From contig CAWZYM010000020.1 of assembly GCA_963966185.1 (NCBI GenBank), positions 551,001 to 615,000 on the forward strand: a DNA stretch of 64,000 nt, given 5' to 3'. The stretch comes from Rhabditoides inermis (lineage: Eukaryota; Nematoda; Chromadorea; Rhabditida; Rhabditidae). Each line of letters starts with the position of its first letter. The first letter of the stretch is position 1. Under the pieces are notes generated by a model that made no database searches, was not told where the DNA came from, and saw only the letters and a program-made list of their open reading frames with translations. Of the stretch, positions 24,378-36,900 are shown piece after piece. The position numbers and the translations under genes are program-made.

Positions 24378-27276
24378 AGAGAGAGAGGAGGGAGATTGGA
24401 GATTCGTCCTCTCTTTCATACGTACTCACACATCTCGTCTCCAATGTTGCAATCCATTAGAGGGATCTATTCATCACCAGACCAACCACTATCCCAACAC
24501 CTAACCTCCACAAAGCAAAAAATCTTAAAATTATCAAGGTATCCAATCCGATAAAGACCAGAAGGTAAGAAGGTATCTTCACAACCTTCAGGGGACAAGT
24601 TCTATGAAAACCCAATGCGTACTCACTGAGGATGCTTTTGCGCTGTGTCTTGGGGGTGTGCTTCTTGTTCATTCGCACCGCAATCTCCAGCATGAACAGC
24701 ATACAGATGAACATCACCACAGACTGCGCCAGCAGAGCCGTGTCAAAGTGCTTGCCGAACCTGCAAAGAGTACAAAGTAATATATAGCTTTTCGTAGTTT
24801 TCTTTGAATGAAATACCAACAATTGAATATTTCAGTCAAAATCACAAAAAATATTGAATAATTCTACTCACCAGAACAATATTCTGAGAATGTTAGCGAT
24901 GCAGAGAGCGAGGCACACAAATAGAGAGAAGCCAGACGCATTTCGCCTGCAATCACATAATCACATCAATCAATCAATCAATAATTCAAAAGCGCACCTG
25001 TGGTGGATCTCAGCATACTGAAACAGGTAGGGGATCGCTCCTCCGACAACAATAAAGAACTTGAAGAAGAGCTGGACGGCTGAAATGCAAAAGAAATGAG
25101 TGTCAATCACCGGATGCACGACTCACATCCCACAAAGAGTCCCATCGCTGCTCACTGCGTCTACGGCTCACACTAGACGCATGCGATAGCTTCAGTGAAA
25201 TGCGCGCTGTCTGCTATGCTCGCTAGCAACCAAAACGAGACGCGAGACACAGTCCCAAAGTCCAGGCACGTAATCTTCCGAAGATCGCGCCACTACTCGT
25301 ATCGATTGGTGATGCCAGAGAAAGAGGAAGCCACCCGCCCTCCAATGAGAAAGCAAAACACAGACGACCGAGAGAGGACGAGAGAGCGTGCGGAATGAGG
25401 AGAGGCGAAACGAGCGAGATTACTCAATCCATTACACCCCACCTCGCATCATAGACGACCCGATAAGGAGACGGTCAGCCGCGACATTACTCATTACAGA
25501 CATTTACTTTCATCACCCCGCACCACATTACGCAAAACACCTTGCGAAATAATCACCCATCGCCGTGTGCCGTGGCACGTACTTGGAAAATCAACCCCTG
25601 CAGCATTAACAACACAAAATCACTAGTTCGCGTCTTAAGATTATAAATGATGAACGATGAAACAATCAATGGGTCAATGAATCAATCCATAGCTCAACCC
25701 ACCGTCATACCAACTGTTGATGACTGGAAGCTCGTTCCACACTCCCTCCCATATCTCATTGAGGAGTGTGTGGTTGGCAATGGGATCGCGAGCATCCAAA
25801 CCCAATTCATCCATTTCCATACTCACAGTGACAAAGCAAATACAGTAACCGGCTTCCGAGAGTGTGGAAAATGCCAAATGCCACAAGAATTCGTGCAAAT
25901 CAATCTGCGATAGATCGGAGACGGAATACCAAATAGCTCTCAATTCTCCCAGGCAATAGAGAAGCGAATCGGAGAAAGCCAATCGGACAATGACGGCCGG
26001 AAAATAACAGCTATGCAAAGTGTTATTCTATAGTTATATTATCGGCGCATTCATTTCACACCATGACCAGACCATGTCCTTTGTCGTGTCTGTTTCCAAG
26101 GGGATGAACCTCGCCTAATCTCACCTCTCGTACAAAGATGTTCCAATAGAGTTCCCACACACTCAACTACAGGCAACCACTACGGACACAATTCGCACAA
26201 ACTCTGCCTGTACAACACTGTGAAACGGGTTTCGCGCGCAAAACCACAACCAATCAATACTACCCCTACCACAAAGAGTACAACGCAAAGTAAAGAGACA
26301 ATGAACACCAACCTGCCATCAACTCTTCCTTACGTCGAGGATCCAAAATCGCTATCATAATCAATAGGTAAACGGTGTGCTCAATAACACCCAAATGGAG
26401 ACAGGGTCGAAATGTGTGGGTGGGTGATCAAACAAGAATGCGAATTGTGTGTGGTTGGTTGGGGCGAGAATGCAGTAGGGCGAGACAGACAGTGAGAGTA
26501 GAAACAGTACTACTGCACGGCGACGCTGGGTTACCTAACCTACCCACACGTACCGTTTCCCCACTCTTCAACCATAGACCGACAATGGTCCAACCTCCAA
26601 CTTGTATCTCTAAACGACCACTACCCACTGACTCACTGTGTACACACACACGTTACTGAGCAACTCACGAGTGCAACAACAAACGCACGGAATCAATTCG
26701 TCTTTCCAACTTGTACGTGACATACCTGGATAGACCATCTCTGCGAGTGCCTTCCCATTCTGTAGCGACCACAGCGTCTCCTCATCCCAACGCGCCAAGT
26801 CTCCGTCTACGCCTTCCGAATCCATCTACGCGATTCAACAATGCGCCGCAAACTGACTCGCCCACCCTACGCACGCGCACAGACAAAACATGATCAACAC
26901 AGAATGTAAACATAAACGTAAACAAGTAAACAAAGACGTACCGGTGACAATCATGGCGGCGGCCTTGTCCCAGGGGATGAGCTGCAGCCCCGCTCCGTCC
27001 ACCACCATCATCTTCTCGCGAGTGCTGTTCGCTGCTGCCGAAGCCGCCGCCGTACTCTCAAACACAAACCATTCCCCCACACTCATCCACCCATTCACAC
27101 TCATCGCCCATACAACAGACACCGCAAGAGAAGCCACCCACGAAACCAACGACACAACACCGAGGGGGGCAGGGAGAAGCAGGGGTCCCGAAACGAATAC
27201 CTATACTCACGTTTGAAGGGTCATTTGGCGAGTACATGATGCGCTGCAGCATAAGACGCGGGTCGCCCAATTCCAT
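16316..27276 (-). CDS. SLC66A2: PQ-loop repeat membrane protein, SLC66A2/PQLC1 type
   Basis: Minus-strand exons from 5' to 3' are 27211-27276, 26942-27056, 24998-25079, 24872-24946, 24627-24760, 18902-19011, 17172-17281, 16479-16581 and 16316-16432; phases agree (303 residues). Two PQ-loop repeats are visible: GGAIPYLFQYAEI in the first half and EASLGAPQLIRNFQRKSTQGM in the second. Several hydrophobic helices surround them, including the family stretch IPMVLMWLLGDLAKTGYF. The order and spacing match vertebrate SLC66A2 (PQLC1), a multipass protein of endosomes/Golgi linked to phospholipid scrambling; that role is family knowledge. The N-terminal 60 residues are not conserved in my memory of the family. 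Three introns are 1.6-5.6 kb, and the 5.6-kb one holds a whole GPCR gene on the other strand. Exon 2 is entered through a TTTGAG acceptor. Confidence 0.9.
18083..18122. repeat. CT dinucleotide microsatellite
   Basis: CT run inside the 1.6-kb SLC66A2 intron 17282-18901. Confidence 0.9.
20522..24015 (+). CDS. Biogenic-amine-type G-protein-coupled receptor, nested in the SLC66A2 intron
   Basis: Exons are 20522-20602, 21087-21212, 21264-21446, 21850-22023, 22070-22270, 22321-22477, 22709-22765, 23090-23240, 23286-23464 and 23801-24015, all in phase (507 residues). The short N-terminus has a glycosylation site (ANVSDR). Seven helices follow: GN in TM1, LTD in TM2, Cys115 at the top of TM3, Asp122 (the amine-binding Asp of AADVT), DRY 139-141, FCWLPFF 296-302 in TM6 and NPIIY 334-338 in TM7. 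TM5 reads SVVFAFFLP, so Ser at 5.42 and Ala at 5.46; this favours a mono-hydroxyl amine (tyramine, octopamine or serotonin) over a catecholamine. The exact ligand is not decidable here. The tail of about 170 residues is basic, then acidic, then Ser-rich. Exon 6 has a tandem TTAGCAG acceptor that may add or omit one Gln. Confidence 0.9.
24317..24390. repeat. GA dinucleotide microsatellite
   Basis: A long GA run with a few GGAG breaks, between the GPCR stop and the SLC66A2 exon at 24627. Confidence 0.95.
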
Positions 27277-27692
27277 CGCGCACTACTCTCACTATTTCAC
27301 CAGCCAAAAATTCTCAGGATCGGGCGGGCTGTGTGCGCGCACGCTCTTTCTCTCACTTCGCTCTCTCTCCCAGTCTCCCACAATCTCACACACAAATCAG
27401 CTGTCAATGAATTGATTGACCGTTCGTCCAATCAAAAGAAAGCAATACAAGAACCGCGTGACGTGAGAGTTGCTGGGAGACCACGCTGTGAATTCATCAT
27501 CTCCGCTCAAGCGAATCAAATCAACTGATGCGATTATGAGAATCGTAAGGCTGTAGGATAGGAGGGAGATCAGGGTAGAAGCAGGAAGGGGCCAATGCCA
27601 GAAATCACCCGAAAGCGCACACCAAAGAGGGAAGAGAAGGGTAGGCAAGCTACTACCAATACACTGTGGAAACATACACTCGTGAAATGAGA

Positions 27693-29983
27693 TCAATGGA
27701 TTCCTGGCCGGACCTGCAAGTCGACTGGCGATAGAAAAGACACTAGTAGAAAGATGTAACATAACGATAGAAAGTTTGAACAACAGGTAAACAAACAAAC
27801 AAAAGACTCACCAGAGAAGGAGCGGCGGAGGCGTTTAGCAGATGAGTGAACGACGCCAGTGCGGATGCATAAATGACACCACCAGCACGCACCTGAACAA
27901 ACACTCGACAGGTCAGAGTCGGACACGCAGCGACGATCAATAAATCAATAAGAAGGCGAGGTATTGATACACTGATGAGCGTAACAGCGAGTAAATGCGG
28001 AGGCGATTCGATTCACGACAACAAAACTCGTAGAGACGCACACATAAACGACTTTATCTTCTTCTTTTGATAGCATCACACTAGACAGGGGAAAGAGAGA
28101 GACATACACTGACACTATTAATACAATATTATTAGAATCAAGCTCTTATTATAGACAATCTCTCGCAGAGAACCTGTAACTGCATGATTGCAGCCGGTCA
28201 GTGAGAGAGAAACAACGAAAAAGAAGTCTGCCAATTGAAAAAAGATACTAGGTATATTTACAATCCACACCCGAACAAAACAAAACACATTTGTTATACA
28301 ATACAAAAGGAGAGAGAATCACAGAACAACCGCGGTGGCATACAGATTGCAATCGAATTGTACAAATCAATAAATCGATAATCAATCATCACGCAGAGTT
28401 CATACGCACCGCCGGTTTCACAATCAGTTTGCCGTTCTGGAATAGAGGAATCGAGTGATGACTGGACAGAACCACGCATGCCAATCAATCTACATCACTC
28501 ATCACACGCTACAATACGGTCCAACCCCCGAAATATGCATTCCTCGTCGCAATCTCACATCAGTCGTCAGTGCACAGATAAGGAAACGGGCAATTCCCCT
28601 CCACTCTCTTCTCCTATTCTCGCTGACATTGTCAAACACCACACAACGCAATGACTAATCTATTTGCGTATCCTATCGCAAAAAGTCACTCGCGACTGTC
28701 CCATCCTCCCCCCTCATCTCTCCCCTTTCCTCCCATTCAACCCTATGCGACCACTGATATCACCAAAACTCCTCCAACACTCCTTACACGTGCAAACCAT
28801 ATCAATGAATCAATAATGTAATCACCTCGTCACAGCTGAGGGAAAAGACGGCGAGAGCCTCGCGACAACGGGTCGCAATGCTGAAAGTGACACGTGCGAT
28901 ACTACTTGTGGCGGCAGCACACTGGTCAGCCAGTCGGGATTATCGATCCATCACCCTCTCCCCCTCCCCCTACTCTCGCCCGATCTACCCATTGTGTTGT
29001 CCACCCACTACGACCCGAGTTGCGTTGCGTGTGTGTCCGCCTGTTCACTCTCCTTCTCCAATCCTCACACTCCCTCGCACATAACCCCATCACTCTCACT
29101 TATACGTCACACGGCCAACCTAGAGAGATCACATCTAACTTCATACTACACGAAAGGCAACGCATAAATACAAGATAGGGATTGACGAATAGAGTGTAAC
29201 CCGACACAGGCATCCGAAATGAATGGGAGAGTGTGGACCAGTGCGGGCAATCAATAGAGTGACTAGATGATAATCCAGTCGAAACGCACTCGGCGTCGCC
29301 AGGTAAGCGGACCAGCCGGTGCAAGCCAGCGAACAGAGATTGCAGCGTGAGATATACAGACATGAAACACGAGAGAGATGAGAGACAGCCCATGTACGCG
29401 CACCCATCCAGTGTTCCGAGAAGACGGAGAGATGGCGAGACAAGGCATGCAAGGAAGAGGGCACAGGGGGAGAGGGGGAAGATTCTGGCGGCGATCCGAA
29501 TCGAGATGACAAGGCGTGTGTGGGAGAACCGGCCGACGCGCCTTGTCCAACGAACCCCTCCTCCGCCCACAATACATCATTCAGCGATCCAACCATGCCC
29601 CTGTCCCTGTTTTGTCGAGTACGCGAGTACAATGCCTCACAAACTACTTTCGACAGTCTGTTGCCAACGACAGCATCAGTCAGAAATGACAGACACAAAC
29701 GTGTCATCACAATAGCAACACATCGCGCGTTTCCAATGCAATGAATCACTCCTTGGGGACGACTCATCGCACATCGAGGCTCCTGCCTGACACGTTCCGT
29801 ATCTGCCTCTCTCTCTCTTTCTCTCTCTCTACCACCTTTCTCTTTCTTTCTACGGAATGTTCATGCGTCAAAAAGTCCAACACCTAAGTGACTCCAAGCA
29901 GAAAACCTTTTTAAACGAGCGAGCAATACAAGTTTATTTGGCGCAAAGTACGATTATACAATTAACATTTCATCGAGTCGCCC

Positions 29984-30024
<41 letters not shown>

Positions 30025-30939
30025 CTTGACAACCAACTAGTGTTTGGACCAATTTATCGACCAGATTTCTGGTCGAATGACCGGCCAAAATAAAACCAAT
30101 GACCGGTTATTTTCTGGTTGGCCAGAGAAATGACCGGCCAAAATAAACCGGTTTTGAGAAATCTGGCCAAACCAGAACCAGAACCAGAAATTTCTGGTTT
30201 TCAAAAAACCAGAAATTTCTGGTTTTGTAGTTTGTACCTCTGGTTTTTTGGACCGGTCAATATCATTTCTCGATTCTCGAATGAGATGAGGTATGATGAG
30301 GACATTTCATGGCTAAATGACAATGAGACGTCACATTTCTCGAACGACCGCCAAACCAAAACCAGTACTGGCCAAATGAAAACCAGAACCAGAAATTTCT
30401 GGTTTTTTTCGACCGAAAACCAGAAATATCTGGTCCGGCCAATGACCTGGCCAATTTTTTCTGGTTTTAAATGACGCTGGTTTTGAAAAGGGCGCCAAAT
30501 TTCTGGTTAACCAGAAATAAACCGGTAATTTGGTCCAAACACTACAACCAACTCATCCGCGCGTCGTCGCATCCATCCCTTTCCTCTCACTCTCACATGA
30601 TGCCATCCTACAATAGTGCATAGCTACGCCAGAATGACCACACAAAGAGACACGCGTCATGGATACACAAGAAGCGGAGATAATAGTGAGGGAGAGGAAC
30701 AGTGGATGCACTGTTCCTCCACTCACACTGCAGTCCAGTCGATATCCGCCTTCCCCTCTCCACAAACCACACATGCCAACCACCAAGCACACAACAAAAG
30801 TAGAAGTAGCCAAGGCGAGGAAATGGAGAATCGGGAATCGGAAATCGAGGAAATCGAAAGAAAGAACGCCCCGCACACACAAGTCGTCGACGCGCGTAGG
30901 GCATTCACGTGAAAACAAAAAGCTCATAAAGTGAAGCAA

Positions 30940-30980
<41 letters not shown>

Positions 30981-33446
30981 CTTCTTCTCTTCCTCTCAAT
31001 ATCGGCTTAGCAGACGGCGACGGCGGCCGCAAGCTGCCATCGGGATAACAATGACCACTCTCTCCTCTCCCCCTACTAACACAATCACATGCGTCGCGAC
31101 GTCGAGTCTCAGAGTGAGCGTGAGAACTGGCGAGTGTGCCATACACATACACTAATCACATACGCGCACAAATCCAGAAATATCCAGAAATACAAACGAG
31201 ATAATGAGATGGTACATGCGGCGTGAGAACAAATTGCATGTTACTTACAACCTGTGGGCATCGAGCTACACTCTATCCTTTCCTCCCTACTACTACTCAC
31301 TCCCTCAGGACACGCCAATTCGCCAATTCACGACACGTCGACACGCCAGTTCAAAAACGGCGACGAGGAGCGACGAGGGCAAACAAACCAACCGCCGAGC
31401 GAGGCGAGAGCCGAAAAAGGACTATCTCACCAATCGCCTCTGCGACCCTCGGGGCACTGAGAGGTAGTGGAAGGTACCACCATTGCCTATCCATCCCCCT
31501 CTCTCTCGCCCTCAAACCCATACAAGTACACAAACATACTCAGCAGCCACAATACAGTTCAGAGCTACAACGGTGCAAATCTCAAACAAAGAACGGCTCA
31601 AACGGAAGTGATCGGTCGACCGTTCTTCACCTCTGTAGTAGAGTGACGTCGAGGATAGGTGAGATTAGTGGGCGGAGCCTATCGAGAAAACAAACACCTC
31701 TCTCATCTCTCCCCCCATAGCATCGATCTCAAACCCAGATGTAGATCGCATCTCACATCTACGATCCAATGCAGTCCGCACTCACTTCCACTATAAAAAA
31801 CGACATACATACATTTCCAGTTCTAAATATATGAACGGGACAACAAAATATATTTACAATGCTGACAACGTTGGCGAAAGTATACATCTTCCTCTTAGCA
31901 AATAATATAGCATACATGCATATTCAATGGCCAACGTCGCAGTGTGGGCGAGGGGGGAGATGAGAAAAGAGAGGGTGACTTTACACGGCTCCAAATGAGT
32001 GAGAGCCACTCCCTTTCCCTCCTTTCCCCTCCTCTCGCCTCTTCCAAGCCATCACACAGCAAGCACCCCAAATGAGCGGGAGGCGAAGAAGCCATGCGAA
32101 AAAATAGCCGCCCCATCCAAACCTAGCAGCTAGAAACATAAGCCTCGAAAAATTTGGTCGCGCCCGCCACAATTCATCAAGAGACCCGCCGTGCGGCCAC
32201 TGCAATGTCCAAATCCATACCAGTCTACACATGAGAGAGATACTCAAGAGTGCAGACTGCAAACGAATCACATGAATAGTACAGAATATGAGCGGAGCGT
32301 CCAACAAACGGCGAGCCACGGCCCCATAACAAATTGGGTCGACCGTCGGACGCTGCGGATACTAAACTAACAAACAGAAAACAAGCAGACGCGCCGGTCT
32401 TCGGACCCCGAGTCGCATTTCCTCAATTCTAACCCTATCCTCTCTCCCCATCCCTCGAGGATAACAAAAAGTGACACTGAATGTGATATATGAGTAAACA
32501 ACTTGTAGAGGGCAACGAAGGGTGACAGCAAAAAGAGGAGCAGGCGGAAACGCAGGAAAGTCGATGGAACGCCGGAAAAGAGAGGACGCCAGTGGCGAGA
32601 CGATTTTTAGTCGGACGTCCGGCAGCGACCGCGACTCTCTAACAGCTAGTCAAATCCAATATATCGCGCAATCTGATACAGGCGCTTCTGTCAACAATAC
32701 TATCCCGAGAAAGATTGTTCCGAAAATCGCAAAATCGCGGCAATTGCGATAAGGGTCTAGATATGAACGAGACAGAAACAGGACAGCCTCACACTGTACG
32801 AAACATGGTGGATGTGACATCAGTGCTCACAGGAAATCAGAAACATGCTCTCTCCCAAAACAAACACGCTAACAACATAACCGACACACGCAACGCAACC
32901 CGCTTGTGGTGCTCTTCCCCTTCTCCCACTTCTTCCCTCCTCCCCCTACTCACATGGTGGGGGCGACGACCCGCCGGTGGATGCCGAGCACGAGGAAGAG
33001 AAGGACGAGGAGGGGCAGCGAGACGGAGAAGACGGGGTGCAGCTGCAGAGACTCCCACAGAGACACCTACAGTCGGAACGGTACACATAAGGACGAGAGT
33101 AGGCGACTGAAGACTGACAGTGCGGAGGGTGGGGTCGGTGATCCAGTGGTACGAGGTGAGCAGAGTTGACAGGAACACCACAGCCAGAACCACTGCAAGC
33201 AACACACACATACACTGCTTATTATTATTATCATCAAAACAAATAAAAAATTGATCGTACCTCTCCACCGCGTGGCGAGCGGCTGCATCTGCGCTATCAC
33301 CTCCGTCAGACGACGCTCGAAGTACTTCAGGTCTGCAACACGACACGTACACACGCATACAATACCCAACATGACCCTAGTGCGGATTTTGAAATGATTT
33401 GTACAACATGAAAATCACCTTCGCAAGCAATCGACGCGTCGTCCAT
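27693..33446 (-). CDS. CNEP1R1: CNEP1R1/TMEM188, regulatory subunit of the nuclear-envelope phosphatase
   Basis: Exons from 5' to 3' are 33419-33446, 33261-33332, 33119-33192, 32954-33066, 28826-28880 and 28410-28436. Diagnostic segments are EDLKYFERRLTEVIAQMQP, a first helix, the HWITDPTLRTVSLWESLQLH loop, a second helix, GIHRRVVAPTIIATRCREAL, SLSCDE and NGKLIVKPA. CNEP1R1 binds the phosphatase CTDNEP1 at the ER/nuclear envelope and so activates lipin, controlling phospholipid synthesis. Two ends are possible. Read-through after 28410 gives VRMNSA and a stop at 28389, total 129 residues, close to the vertebrate length of about 125. Splicing to 27812-27892 and 27693-27713 would instead add a 33-residue hydrophobic tail ending VRPGIH. 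The 4-kb intron 28881-32953 holds a transposon copy. Confidence 0.88.
30038..30544. mobile_element. Non-autonomous hAT-like DNA transposon (MITE), 507 bp
   Basis: The ends are inverted repeats: the left end starts TAGTGTTTGGACCAA and the right end is its exact reverse complement (15/15), with further imperfect match inward. The element is flanked by an 8-bp direct repeat CAACCAAC at 30030-30037 and 30545-30552. An 8-bp target duplication and ends of the form TA(A/G)NG are the signature of the hAT superfamily. The interior is packed with short palindromes around CCAGAAATTTCTGG and repeated ACCGGTT/CTGGTTTT units. It encodes no transposase, so it must have been moved in trans. It sits in an intron of CNEP1R1, just after a CT microsatellite (about 29988-30021). 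Confidence 0.85.
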
Positions 33447-33917
33447 CCTCAGCTCTCAACCTATGACATACGGATAAATAAAGTTGCAGATGCAGATAAA
33501 GCCGTGAAAAGATAATCTCTCTCCGAGATCCGGTACACACAACCGGAAAATGGTTCATTCAAATATCGAACAACCTCCAACATGTATTTATTCTATTCTT
33601 TCAACAAATAACAATACTTTCGAAGCCATAACAAAATCTAGTGGAGAATAAGAGGAATACACCAACTAAACCATTTCTCAACATCAAAATCAAAATCAGA
33701 TATATCCAGTATGAACAAAGTCTCGGAGCAACAGTGAACAAACTTTCCAGTACACAAATCAACAAAAACAACGCAACACACGCCACGTAGAGCAATGTAA
33801 TCGAGCGGGAAACAAGGATGGATTGTGAGTGTGAGGACCGACCTGGTCGGGGCGGGTGAGATGGAGCGGGGCGAGAGCCGGCGGCACTCTCCCCTCCCCT
33901 TTCGTCCACTCTCCCCT

Positions 33918-36900
33918 CTACTGATGCTTGACCTTCCTCTTCTTCTCCAGCTTCTTCCTCCACATGTTAGGAGCCTTGTTCGGGTTCGGCGCCTTCATCA
34001 GAGCAGTCGAGCCAGACTTGGTGTCCTAAAACACGTCATTCGTTTGACGATCATACCTAGGATCTTGGATCCCTTCTACTCCATGCCTTCCCTGCCCGAT
34101 ACCTTGTTGGTGGATGTGGTGGCGGCGGCCTCGATGATGCTCAGCTGGGTGCCCTTCCTCTTCTTGTACTCGCTGTGCTTCTTTCCTCCCCTCTTTCCGC
34201 GACCGCTCCTTTTCTCGGCAGGCAGGTTGCGATGACCGTCCTTCTCCTCCTGAACCATACATTCCTCCTTGCCCCATCCGCATCCGAATCCCCACCTTCT
34301 CGGCCATGGTCTCATCGTCGTGCATAGCCTCCAGGTCCTCGTCGAGGTCGCTCACTCCGCTCATGTCTGTCAGGCCGGAGCAGTTCGAGTCCAGGTCGGT
34401 CATGTCGTCGTCGCTGTCGAGGGGCGTGTCCGCCTCGTCTCCGCCCTCCTTCTCATCTCCCTCCTCCTCGTCCTCCACCTCTCCAGCATCGCCAGCCTCG
34501 CTCTGCGCATTCGGCATCGCCACTTCGTTTTCGTCGGCGCATGTCTCGTTGATGGGGGCCTGTATGGACATCATATTATAATCTGCTGCCCCCTCCCCTC
34601 CACCCACTCACCTCTCCATAGTCAGTCTCGGCCTTCTTCTCGCAGCCGGGCGGGCACTGGAAGTAGGGCAGGCGTCCACGCTGGAAGTCGTTCAGCACCG
34701 TCTTCGCCACCGACACAATGTCCGGCTCTCCCTTCTTGAGCAGACGACCCGACTTGAGGGCAATCTTCTCGAGGAAGTCCTCGGCGCTCTCCCAGCCCTC
34801 GATTCCGTACGTCTTGGTGAGATACTCGGGCTTGACTCTGTCCAGCACGCCCTGCACGTGGTTCTCCGGATCGTTCACGTTCTCCACACGCACAACAGAC
34901 TGAAACGACGGTATGCTTATTGGACCAAATGAGTGATTCCCATTCTTTTTAGCGTACCTTGAGAATAATCTGCGTCTCCGAGTCACCCTGCGGGTACACC
35001 ACTCCGGGACAGTCAATCAGGTAGATACGGCGCATCAGCATCACATACTGCCAGTACTGAAACACCATCATGACATTGAGAAGATAAAACATATATTGGG
35101 GCAACGCACCTTGGTCTCTCCAGCGATAGGGGCGACCTTGCACACCTTCTTCTTCCTCAGAGTGTTCACTACAGATGACTTTCCCACGTTCGGGTAGCCG
35201 ATGAAACCGACAGAGATCTGAAAAAAAATAACTTCATCATCGCAGTCAGTGTTGCGCGGTCGTGCGCAACACCCCCTCTCCATTTCGCCACCGCTTCCCG
35301 CGCATTTCCTCATCACATCACGCACAAGCCCATATCGATTGAACGGCTACTGAGAATGATGAGCGAGAGGGCGAGGCGCCGCTCAAAATACCGAGAGAGT
35401 GCCCAATCAGAGAGTGCGGAAGACAACGAGTCTTCATCGATTGCCACCCCCACACATCAGTGGAGGTGCAGACGGTCCTGCATTGCATTCGGGCATCATC
35501 CACTCATCCCGGCATGTCACTTCCTTCTCCTGAGCGTGATTCGGCGCGCATCTTCGAACTAGCTGTCAGCAAGGACACTCTCGAACCTAGGAAGAGGCAC
35601 TCTCCTTCTGGTTACAAGCAACGCGACAACGTCACTCCGTCTTCCCACACCCCGCAGAACGACAACAGCTCACCATCACCACCCAAAGACGATACTGTTC
35701 TGTCCTCCACTTCTTGCTCGGATAGCGTGAGCACCCCGAGCAATGACTGCTCTCGTAACAAGTACGAGGTGCGCCGCCTGCACACCGACTTCCACAACTA
35801 CGCACTCAAGATCTGCCTGGATGAGCCGGACACTCTGCGATGTAGTTTCAAGCACGCCACTGATGCGTTTGATGCAGCCGTCAGCCAAGGAGCTCCCATC
35901 ACTCCTGTCATCTACACTGTCCTTCACTCCATCTCTGACCCCAATGCCCAGAACGAGATGCGCGCCTTTCTCAACGACATTCCCACCGGTGGATACGGCA
36001 AAATCAACAACTATGCTGTGCGGTGAGTGCCTCTTTCACCCACGTATATGCTATTCCGTTGCAGGCCCATTCAAGGCGCGCCTATTCGACGTCGTTACAG
36101 TCACGAGAAGTGGCGCAAGGGCGCCAAGGAACGCGAGGTGCTCGAATACGAAAAGATGATGAACGAGATGCAGCAAAAATTCATCGAACAGTCGCAGACG
36201 TGCGCAATTCGTGAGTGGGAATCTCCATCTTATTGTAGCGCACCTCGCTTTCAGAGCTGCTCATTCGCATCGAACTCTACCTTGATGAACTCACGCACGT
36301 GCGCGATACATTTCTCCCAGAGCGCAACAGGCTGCTCCAGCAAGTGAGTCGTCCTCAGCGCCATTCCTTTCCAATCACACCTCACTCTTGCAGTGGCGCA
36401 GCGACACGGCATCCGGCGTGGACACAGAACCTCTCGATGCACTACTTCATCGCATAGACTGGGGGATACTCAAGGTGCTCAAGGAAATCACAGAGTTCAC
36501 TGTCTGCCATGACTCAGTCTCCAAAGCCATATCCGAGCCAAGCACCTTCTCAGCTGGCGCCGTTGCCGACCTCGCGGCCGAGATGCAGCGCAAGTGGAAG
36601 CAAGTGGGCATATCGGGTGAGTCCATCACATCTTGTCCTCATCGCAATCCCTCATTGCAGTGGACACAGCCGACCTGGACGAGCTCAGTCCGTCTTTGGT
36701 GCAGGGCGACGCGGAGCAGAGCGTGTACGAGTACCTCCTCGACCAAATGTCTCGCACCCCTGACCCTCTCAATCATCTACCCTCCTCTGCAACTGCCCAC
36801 ATTTACACCACCTCGACACTTGTCAACATACTCTTTGACTCATCATAATATATCACAAGATCACAACCAATTTCTCCTTCTCAAAAACCACGGTGTGTAT

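Noticed and set aside
30118..30474. 118-codon open frame inside the transposon
   Set aside because: It is composed of repeated palindrome units, has no similarity to a transposase and lies wholly between the terminal repeats of a non-autonomous element.
30029..30553. Reading the transposon flanks as a 10-bp duplication (Mutator-like)
   Set aside because: The 10-bp reading ACAACCAACT is possible only if the TIR starts AGTG. The 8-bp CAACCAAC with TIR TAGTG...CACTA is symmetrical and fits hAT better.
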